From contig JAPKZM010000235.1 in the NCBI GenBank assembly GCA_026393775.1, forward strand, positions 1 through 16,201: DNA of 16,201 bases, given 5' to 3'. This DNA comes from Candidatus Aminicenantota bacterium (GTDB lineage Bacteria > Acidobacteriota > Aminicenantia > UBA2199). The translations under genes were made by a program, and so were the position numbers. The notes beneath the pieces were generated by a model that was given only the letters and a program-made list of their open reading frames with translations, did no database searches and was not told the origin of the DNA. The stretch's first letter is position 1, and the number at the start of each line of letters is the position of its first letter. Below, one piece after another: positions 8,009 through 13,536 of this stretch.

Positions 8009-8990
8009 TTTTCTTTTCCCGTAGGTACCAGGCCACGATCTCGTCGATCTGTCGTTCGATCTGGTCGTCGGGCTGGTAGCCCAGGTCGGCGATCGTCCGC
8101 GAAATGTCGTACGTGGTCTCGGTGGTGATGCGCCGTATCCGGTAGTAGTTGACCTCGGGGACGAAGTGCGGGAACAGAAATTGCACACCGCGCAGTACCC
8201 CGGCCAGGGCGTAGCCCCCCCACGCGGGGACCCGCAGCCGCTGCCGGAAATGCATCCGCCGCTGCAGCCCGGAAAAGAACTCGCCCCAGGTGGGCAGGAT
8301 GCCATTGGTCACGGTGTAGGCCCGGCCTTCGATGCCTGGCCGGGTCAACGCTTGCAGCATGGCCTGGCAAAGATTGTCAATGTAGCAGAAGCCGAAGCGG
8401 CAGTTGCCGGGGCCGACGATCAGCGGTAGCTTCCGCTCGCAACCGCGCAGAAGCTGGGCGCAAGAGACCCGGTCGTAGGGACCGTAGACGTCCCCGGGGC
8501 GCAGGATGACCAATGGAATTCCCTGCTCCCGCCATTGCTGGCGGAAGAACTCCTCGGTCTTGACCTTGTAGCGCGTATAGGCCAAGAACATCGCCGATTC
8601 TCCCGGCCGCTCCTCGGAAATATCCAGGCCGTTGTAGCCGAGTACCAATGCGGTGGAGATATACAGCAGGCGCTGCGGCGGCTGCGGCATCGTGCGCAGC
8701 TTGGCGGCCAGGTTGACCGCCAGCAGGTAGATATTGTCGCGGCAGGTGGCGTCGCCGGCAGTATCGGAGACGATCGAAGCCGAGTGGATCACATGGGTGA
8801 TCCCGGGTGGAATCTTGAACGAGGCGGGATCGCGCAGGTCGCCGGTATGAATTCGGACGGTCAGCCCCTCCAAATTGTGCAGGTCGGAAGTTCGCCGGAC
8901 CAGTCCGTGCACTTCCCAACCCCTAGCCAATAGGTAACGGCACAAGCTCGAGCCGATGTAACCGTTGGCCCCGGTGATGAATACTTTCAT
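7992..8990 (-). CDS. extended SDR, NAD(P)-dependent epimerase/dehydratase (second of three)
   Basis: A 332-residue extended SDR. The N-terminal Rossmann motif TGANGYIG is at 6-13, with Arg32/Arg33 after the second strand, which may favour NADP(H). The catalytic set is Ser112 (YISTALVLG) with YTRYK at 138-142. ILRPGDVYGPYD is the conserved active-site strand of NAD-dependent epimerases. The open frame extends upstream to 9503, but homology starts at the ATG at 8990, which overlaps the PAP2 gene stop by 4 bases; the stop overlaps the CPBP gene by 17 bases. It differs clearly from the other two SDRs of the operon, so the three are not recent duplicates and probably act on different intermediates. 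Substrate unknown. Confidence 0.9.
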   Translation of the reverse strand: MKVFITGANGYIGSSLCRYLLARGWEVHGLVRRTSDLHNLEGLTVRIHTGDLRDPASFKIPPGITHVIHSASIVSDTAGDATCRDNIYLLAVNLAAKLRTMPQPPQRLLYISTALVLGYNGLDISEERPGESAMFLAYTRYKVKTEEFFRQQWREQGIPLVILRPGDVYGPYDRVSCAQLLRGCERKLPLIVGPGNCRFGFCYIDNLCQAMLQALTRPGIEGRAYTVTNGILPTWGEFFSGLQRRMHFRQRLRVPAWGGYALAGVLRGVQFLFPHFVPEVNYYRIRRITTETTYDISRTIADLGYQPDDQIERQIDEIVAWYLREKKNGYFT

Positions 8991-9943
8991 GCCGTCTCCT
9001 TGCTTCCGCGCCCAAGCAAAAAATTCCAGCCGCGCAGCAACAGCGGGGCCAACCCCAGGACCAGGAACCCGGCCGCGATCCCGGTCAGCGAGTCGGTAAC
9101 ATAGTGGTAGCGCCCATAGACAGTGGACACGTAGAGGCAGAGGATCACCGGAGCCAGAATCCAAAAAGCCGCCCGCCGGTAGCGGTAGGCCATCAGCCAC
9201 ATCACGGTGGCGATGGCGCAATGGGGGCTGGGCAGATTGCCGCCGACCAGGTGGATATGATGGCGAATGTACTCGCCGACCGCGGTGAACAACCATCCCT
9301 TGAGCGGCATGGTGAACTTTTCGGGCATGAAGTTGAGCGGCCCGGCCACCGGGTAGACAATGAAGCCGAGGAAGCAGATCATGTTGGCCAGCGTCAGAAC
9401 GAAGAGGTAATCTTCGAGCGGCTTCTCGCCCCAGCGCAGGTAAATCAGACCTCCCAATGCCGGATAAATGACCAGGTAGATCACGTAGCAGAACATCATC
9501 CATTCGGTCAGCCCGAGGCTTACGAAGCGCTGCAGCCAGAGGGTCGGCTGGACCCCGAACAGCGTATCCTCAAAGCGCAGGAGCGCCGGGTCCATCCAGC
9601 TGCGCACGAAGAGCAGCTGCAACGGGTGGACGATCAGGTAGACCTGGGCGAACATCACCTGCACCGAGCCCATGCGCAGCAGCGCCCGCCAAACCGGCGC
9701 GGCTATGCGCCGCTGCCAGGCCAGCGAGGCGACATAGAAAAGCCCCCAGAGGCAGAGGCGCAGGAGCAGCGGCCACGGGTCATGAATACGTGGGGCGAAG
9801 ACGACGATCAAGCCGATAAAAAAGAGCACCGATACCATCACTAGCGCATCCATGGCCTGCAAGGAAATTCCGGGGAAAACCAGCTTGCGTCCGTACGGTT
9901 CGGTGAAGCGAGCGCTATTTCGTTCGGGGCGGGGATCATCCAT
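8987..9943 (-). CDS. PAP2 superfamily membrane phosphatase/phosphotransferase (Aur1/PAP2_3-like)
   Basis: A 318-residue integral membrane protein with six or more hydrophobic helices. PAP2 active-site motifs are present in their Aur1/inositol-phosphotransferase form. GGNLPSPH (His241) replaces PSGH. The third motif is STVYGRYHYVTDSLTG, with His280 and Asp284 in HxxxD and Thr where classical PAP2 has Arg. The first classical motif (KxxxxxxRP) is not seen. Enzymes of this class dephosphorylate lipid phosphates or move a phospho-head group to or from lipids such as ceramide, on the outer face of the membrane. It overlaps the first SDR by 8 bases and the second by 4. Placement among three SDRs suggests a head-group step in a lipid pathway; the exact reaction is inferred. 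Confidence 0.85.
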   Translation of the reverse strand: MDDPRPERNSARFTEPYGRKLVFPGISLQAMDALVMVSVLFFIGLIVVFAPRIHDPWPLLLRLCLWGLFYVASLAWQRRIAAPVWRALLRMGSVQVMFAQVYLIVHPLQLLFVRSWMDPALLRFEDTLFGVQPTLWLQRFVSLGLTEWMMFCYVIYLVIYPALGGLIYLRWGEKPLEDYLFVLTLANMICFLGFIVYPVAGPLNFMPEKFTMPLKGWLFTAVGEYIRHHIHLVGGNLPSPHCAIATVMWLMAYRYRRAAFWILAPVILCLYVSTVYGRYHYVTDSLTGIAAGFLVLGLAPLLLRGWNFLLGRGSKETA

Positions 9944-10988
9944 GGCCGTTCGTCCTCTCCAGCTGGACGGTTACGCCCGTCCCCTTGTGGGACCGGGCGG
10001 CGATGGTTTGTGCCGCCACGCCGGTCAGGTCCATTTCGCCGCGGAAGCCGAGATCGCTCAAGATGGCGCCGGGATCATACACCCAGTCGTGTTTCCGGGC
10101 GGCAACCACGTGCTCGCGGGTGAATGGCGGTGTCCGCTTGCGCCAGCGGGCGATCCATTCGGCCACGGCAGCGGCCGCATACTGGACCGGGAAGGGCACG
10201 GGCAGATAGAAGCCGCTCATTCCGGCGGCACGGGCGACAGCGGCAGTGATGTCGCGCCAGGAAACGGGCGTGCCGTCGGTGACAAAATAGGTGCGCCCAA
10301 TGGCACGGTCATCGCCGGCCACCAGGAGCAAGGCCCGCACCAGGTCCCAGACACCGATGATGCTGGTGCGCGAGCTCTTGCGGCCGACCAGCGGCCGAAT
10401 GCGCAGTCGCAATAGTTCGATCGATTCATCGAGCTCCTTCTGGCGCGGCCCGAGCACGTTGGGTGGGCGCACGATCACCCAGGGCAGGGCGTTACCGATG
10501 CCGCGCACCACGAGCTCGGCCTCCAGCTTGCTGCGGCCGTAGTCGGAAACGGGGCTGCATTCGGCGGTTTCGCTTACGCTGTGGCCGCGCGGGCTTGGAC
10601 CGGCGGCGGCGATGCTGGATACATAGACCAGCCGGCGCAGGGCGGGGTTCCATTCCAGGCACGCCTCGACCAGGTTTTTCGTGCCGCCGGCGTTGACGTC
10701 GAAGTAGGTTTTCCGGTCAACGGCCGAGATCGCCCCGGCCAGATGGAAGATATAATCGGCTCCACTCACCGCGGCGCGCAAAGAGCCGCGGTCGCGGCAG
10801 TCGCCGCTGACCAGCCGCACCGGCAGTGAGGAAAGGAAATCGGTCCGGCTGCTGGAACGCACAAGACAGGCCACCTCGTTCCCCGCCGCGGCCAGGGCCG
10901 CGGCCAAGTGGGAGCCGATGAAGCCGCTGGCGCCGGTGATCAGGCAGCGGGAATTTTTCGGTACCCGGGAGGGGAAAATTTTTTCCAT
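9936..10988 (-). CDS. extended SDR, NAD(P)-dependent epimerase/dehydratase (first of three, operon leader)
   Basis: A 350-residue extended SDR of the epimerase / 3-beta-HSD / dihydroflavonol-reductase type. The Rossmann motif TGASGFIG is at 18-25 after a 13-residue N-terminal extension. The catalytic set is Ser124/125 (VYVSSIAAAGPS) with YGRSK at 150-154. VIVRPPNVLGPRQ is the conserved substrate-side strand. It leads the five-gene minus-strand operon; the next gene (PAP2) starts before this one ends (8-base overlap). There is no Shine-Dalgarno. A TTGCAA-N17-TAAAAT promoter places +1 on the ATG at 10988. Cofactor use and fold are well supported; the substrate is not. Bacterial ceramide reductase (CerR) belongs to this broad family, one possibility given the PAP2 neighbour. 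Confidence 0.9.
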   Translation of the reverse strand: MEKIFPSRVPKNSRCLITGASGFIGSHLAAALAAAGNEVACLVRSSSRTDFLSSLPVRLVSGDCRDRGSLRAAVSGADYIFHLAGAISAVDRKTYFDVNAGGTKNLVEACLEWNPALRRLVYVSSIAAAGPSPRGHSVSETAECSPVSDYGRSKLEAELVVRGIGNALPWVIVRPPNVLGPRQKELDESIELLRLRIRPLVGRKSSRTSIIGVWDLVRALLLVAGDDRAIGRTYFVTDGTPVSWRDITAAVARAAGMSGFYLPVPFPVQYAAAAVAEWIARWRKRTPPFTREHVVAARKHDWVYDPGAILSDLGFRGEMDLTGVAAQTIAARSHKGTGVTVQLERTNGHG

Positions 10989-10994
10989 CCGCTG

Positions 10995-11023
10995 ATTTTA
11001 TAGAAAAATCCATGAATTTGCAA
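10995..11023 (-). promoter_or_regulatory. promoter of the SDR/PAP2/CPBP operon (leaderless geometry)
   Basis: On the minus strand, TTGCAA (11018-11023) and TAAAAT (10995-11000) are 17 bases apart. Six bases (CAGCGG) lie between the -10 and the ATG at 10988, putting the expected +1 on the A of the start codon. An overlapping TATAAA at 10997-11002 is an alternative -10. Confidence 0.5.
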
Positions 11024-11042
11024 TGCTGAACCGAAAAAGCGC

Positions 11043-12143
11043 TTAGCGACTCAGGGTAAAGATGGAATAAGCTGCTCCGTCCTTGTCAGCCAAGACGCTC
11101 AGATTGGTGCGACCGCCGTTTCGCCAAAAGCAGGGAACGCGCACCTGGAGACTGTTCGTGGTTTCACCGGCGCTGTAGATATCGCTGCCATACCCGGTAA
11201 TGGAATAGGCATGGCCGTCCTGGTTGCCGTCGAACACGTCTAGTTCGGTGCGTTGCCCGTTTTTCCAGTAGCAGGGAACATATTTGTGTGAAAACCGCAT
11301 GCAGGAGCCGGCGACATAAACATCGCTATTGCTGACGAATATGGATTGGCCTTCGGCCCAGCCGTCCGGGTCAATGACCGGAAGATCGGTCCGCACTCCG
11401 TTTTTCCAGTAGCAGGGCAAGGGGACATTCACGGCACTGCGGACATCGCCAGCCGCATAAACATCACCCTGGACGACCCATATCGACTTTGCCCAGTCAC
11501 CGAGCCCGGTCACAGCCAACTGGCTCAGATCGATGCGCACGCCATCCTGCCAATAGCAGGGGACGGCGGCATGGGAACTGTCGGAAGTGCCGCCGGCAAG
11601 GTATAGATCACCGGTCAAAGTAACAAAAACGGCGGCGGCAAAGCCGCCCATGCCCGGGGTGATCACACTCAATTCGCTGCGTACTCCGTCGCGCCAGTAG
11701 CAGGGGATGGAGACATTGGCGTCATTCCTGACAGAGCCGGCCACATAGACAAGGCCCAACCAAACGAAAATGGAAATCGCCTGGCCGCCCTTGGCGGCAG
11801 AGATGGTGCTCAAATCGGTGCGCACCCCGTTTTTCCAGTAGCAGGGGGCATAGACCTGTATCCCGCTCACCACATTCCCTGCCACGTATAGATCTGTGCC
11901 CGCAACATAGATGCCAATCGCAAATCCACCTTTTGCTGGATCGAGCACGCTCAAATCGCTTCGCGTTCCGTTTTTCCAAGTGCAGGGGACGGCGATATCC
12001 GATCCGTTGAGGGTATACCCGGCAATGAAGATATCGGGTTCCTCACTCGGCTGGTTGTCCGAGTCGGATTGCCGGCAGCCGCCGGAAAGGAGTATTAGAA
12101 CACTTAAGCAGATAATCGGGAGCCATATTGTTTTGTGTTTCAT
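11043..12143 (-). CDS. lipoprotein with seven ~47-residue repeats (probable beta-propeller)
   Basis: A 366-residue protein with a lipoprotein signal: MKHKT, a hydrophobic core, then LSGGC with the lipidated Cys at 23, and a Ser/Asp/Glu/Pro-rich linker. From about residue 38 to the end are seven repeats. Each has the form D-hydrophobic-Y-x-A-G, a variable stretch, V-P-C-Y-W-K-N-G-x-R-T-D-L-S-V, then a Gly-rich turn and a hydrophobic strand. Every repeat carries one Cys (CYW, with CTW in the first and CFW in the last). Seven four-strand-sized units suggest a seven-bladed beta-propeller facing the periplasm or cell surface. It has a strong Shine-Dalgarno (AAGGAGGG) just before the ATG at 12143 and its own promoter. 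Ligand and function are not recognised; disulfide-linked or metal-binding blades are possible. Confidence 0.85.
   Translation of the reverse strand: MKHKTIWLPIICLSVLILLSGGCRQSDSDNQPSEEPDIFIAGYTLNGSDIAVPCTWKNGTRSDLSVLDPAKGGFAIGIYVAGTDLYVAGNVVSGIQVYAPCYWKNGVRTDLSTISAAKGGQAISIFVWLGLVYVAGSVRNDANVSIPCYWRDGVRSELSVITPGMGGFAAAVFVTLTGDLYLAGGTSDSSHAAVPCYWQDGVRIDLSQLAVTGLGDWAKSIWVVQGDVYAAGDVRSAVNVPLPCYWKNGVRTDLPVIDPDGWAEGQSIFVSNSDVYVAGSCMRFSHKYVPCYWKNGQRTELDVFDGNQDGHAYSITGYGSDIYSAGETTNSLQVRVPCFWRNGGRTNLSVLADKDGAAYSIFTLSR
11044..12032 (-). repeat. seven tandem degenerate coding repeats (~141 bp) in the lipoprotein gene
   Basis: The segment coding for YWKNGxRTDL recurs seven times. The forward strand shows close variants of TTTTTCCAGTAGCAGGG at about 11260, 11402 and 11832, and more divergent copies at about 11120, 11547, 11692 and 11975. 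Spacing is about 140-145 bases, matching the protein repeat, so this is coding repetition rather than a mobile element. Confidence 0.8.
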
Positions 12144-12163
12144 GCCTCCCTCCTTTTTATATT

Positions 12164-12192
12164 ATTATTTGCTGAAATGGAAGGCAAGTCAA
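12164..12192 (-). promoter_or_regulatory. sigma70-like promoter of the lipoprotein gene
   Basis: On the minus strand, TTGACT (12187-12192) and AATAAT (12164-12169) are 17 bases apart. An A/T-rich start region and a strong Shine-Dalgarno (GGAGGG) follow before the ATG at 12143. This unit has a short leader, unlike the leaderless-type starts elsewhere in the window. Confidence 0.5.
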
Positions 12193-12239
12193 GGGGCGGC
12201 AGGTAATTTTTTTGTCCGCCCGGCTGCGGTTGAAACGAT

Positions 12240-12453
12240 TCAAAATTCCCGGCGACTGAACATGATCAAGCCGATGCCGGCGAGAATGGCGACGACAAAG
12301 CCGACGCCCATGTCATTCAGAATCTGGGAGCTCTGGATGATCAACAGGATGAAAATCGCCACCGGCAGCGCCCCGGTGACGCTCCCGGCCAGGCGCAGGT
12401 TCGCCTGGCGGAATGCCAGTGCAGGACTGGCAAACTTTGGTTTGCGGGCTCAT
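12240..12453 (-). pseudogene. small two-helix membrane protein, +1 frameshift near start
   Basis: A strong Shine-Dalgarno (AGGAGGA, 12456-12462) precedes an ATG at 12453, but that frame gives a Pro/His-rich non-protein sequence. One frame over, the DNA encodes a convincing small membrane protein ending at TGA 12240-12242: a basic N terminus (KPKFASPALAFRQANLRLAG), a first helix (ALPVAIFILLII), a short polar loop (QSSQILNDM) and a second helix (GVGFVVAILAGIGLIMF) ending SRREF. This frame has no start codon of its own, only an immediate upstream TGA. Removing one C from the CCC run near 12447 joins MSRK to the membrane frame and gives exactly 70 residues. Either a one-base insertion, recoding or a sequencing error. 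No family recognised. Confidence 0.6.
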
Positions 12454-12498
12454 GTTCCTCCTGGCGGTTGTTCTTTCCAGGTCTGCCTGGATGCCGTT

Positions 12499-12527
12499 AT
12501 TGTAACACTTGCCAGGGAGGACAACAA
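12499..12527 (-). promoter_or_regulatory. candidate promoter of the small membrane protein gene
   Basis: On the minus strand, TTGTTG (12522-12527) and TACAAT (12499-12504) are 17 bases apart. A leader of about 40 bases follows, ending in AGGAGGA before the ATG at 12453. A promoter and a strong ribosome site in front of this frame argue that it was, or is, a real gene. Confidence 0.45.
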
Positions 12528-12561
12528 TTACCCGTGGCCAAACCCAGGCGGTAGGCGCCAA

Positions 12562-12651
12562 TCATTTCGCTGATTCTTGCGGCTTGTATTCCAAGGTCAG
12601 ATGGGTGCTGACGGCGTTGATGTCGTCCTTGGAGAACAGACAACACCGGAT
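12562..12651 (-). other. orphan fragment resembling the 3' end of mnmG
   Basis: A 29-codon stretch between two in-frame TGA codons reads, at its core, DINAVSTHLTLEY, followed by KPQESAK. The same core closes mnmG at 13546-13581 (AINAISIHLTLKY). Over the shared 36 bases (12586-12621 against 13546-13581) 30 are identical, in the same strand and codon phase. It may be a decayed partial duplicate of the mnmG terminus, or the tail of an unrelated lost gene. The rest of 12454-12735 holds only two divergent promoters and leaders; no complete gene is visible. Confidence 0.35.
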
Positions 12652-12678
12652 TCATGCTGCTGGCGACCAGTCTGTTTG

Positions 12679-12687
12679 TGATATAAT
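12679..12687 (+). promoter_or_regulatory. extended -10 promoter of the beta-barrel gene
   Basis: TGATATAAT is a perfect extended -10 (TGnTATAAT). No convincing -35 lies upstream, as is common for extended -10 promoters. The start would be near 12694, giving a leader of about 40 bases that ends in GAGG, 5 bases before the ATG at 12736. Confidence 0.5.
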
Positions 12688-12735
12688 TTTCCGGATGCAT
12701 GTTGCCGATTCATTCAAGCATCAGAATGAGGTTGC

Positions 12736-13440
12736 ATGAAAAGATTCGTTTTGTCGCTGCTTGCTTTTCTGGTTGGAGTGGCGCTGCCGTTGCCGGGAGC
12801 ATTCGCAGGCCAGATCGATCTGGTCAGCCGCTACATCTGGCGCGGCTTCGATCTGCTGCCTGACAACCATGCGGCCATTCAACCTTCACTCACCTTTGAT
12901 TTTGGCGAAAGCGGGTTTTCGCTCAACATTTGGAGCAGCTTCGCCCTGGCTCAGCGTGAATTGTTTAAGTATTCCGATGAAATCGACGTGACCCTATCGT
13001 ACGCTTTCAAGGTGCCGGAAGGGTGGGGATTGACCGCCGGCTTCACCAACTACGGCTATTGGTTCGCGAATGATTTCAAATTCAATAACAACATTTCCCA
13101 GGAAGTTTACGCTATGGTCGCCAAGACCGATCTGCCTTTGTCGCCGCAGCTCTCCGCCTACTACGACTTCAATCTGGGTAGCGGCCTGTATGTCACTCTA
13201 GGCGGCAGTCACGAACTGAAAGTGAACGAAAGGCTGAGCGTAGAGCTGGGCGGGGTCATCGGCTTCAACAGCAGGCAGTACATCGACAAGACAGGATTCT
13301 CCAACATCGATTTCTATGCCAGCGTGCCGCTAACGGTGGGCAAGCTGCTGCTGACCCCCTCGCTCAACGTGACGATCCCGCTGCTGGATGAGGTCAACGA
13401 GGGGATGGAAATCTGGTTCGGCTTCTCTACAGTTATCTGA
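12736..13440 (+). CDS. predicted outer-membrane beta-barrel protein (TIGR02001-like)
   Basis: A 234-residue exported protein, the only clear plus-strand gene. It has a Sec signal peptide of about 24 residues (MKRFVLSLLAFLVGVALPLP, cleaved near AFAGQ). The mature part alternates short polar turns with amphipathic strands rich in aromatic and Gly residues: LVSRYIWRGFDL, NIWSSFAL, DVTLSYAF, GFTNYGYWF, LYVTLGGSHEL, MEIWFGF. The opening SRYIWRG with a following PAIQPSL-like stretch (here HAAIQPSLTF) resembles the TIGR02001/TorF family of outer-membrane proteins. The ATG at 12736 has GAGG upstream and an extended -10 promoter. It converges on mnmG, whose stop is about 97 bases away. No obvious functional partner nearby. 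Cargo or role unknown. Confidence 0.82.
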   Translation: MKRFVLSLLAFLVGVALPLPGAFAGQIDLVSRYIWRGFDLLPDNHAAIQPSLTFDFGESGFSLNIWSSFALAQRELFKYSDEIDVTLSYAFKVPEGWGLTAGFTNYGYWFANDFKFNNNISQEVYAMVAKTDLPLSPQLSAYYDFNLGSGLYVTLGGSHELKVNERLSVELGGVIGFNSRQYIDKTGFSNIDFYASVPLTVGKLLLTPSLNVTIPLLDEVNEGMEIWFGFSTVI

Positions 13441-13536
13441 AAAATAGATGAACGGATGCGGGTTATATCGACGCGCAACGCATGTAGGAACCTGGCCTGG
13501 GCGACAATTTTCACTGCCGACAACGAATGATATCGG

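Noticed and set aside
8991..9503. Upstream extension of the second SDR frame into the PAP2 gene
   Set aside because: The extra residues have no homology-like features; the Rossmann strand begins at the ATG at 8990, which overlaps the PAP2 stop as elsewhere in the operon.
12194..12221. GGGCGG...CCGCCC inverted repeat with T7 in its 16-base loop, considered as a terminator
   Set aside because: The T run lies in the loop, not after the stem, on either strand, and the loop is long; no good terminator geometry.
12313..12561. 82-codon minus-strand frame containing MSPQTKV...
   Set aside because: Pro/His/Gly-rich translation with no protein-like pattern; the neighbouring frame encodes two transmembrane helices ending in SRREF.
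13441..13536. Gap between the convergent beta-barrel gene and mnmG searched for a bidirectional terminator
   Set aside because: Only weak pairings (ATGCG/CGCAT with an 18-base loop) and no T tract follow; nothing supportable.
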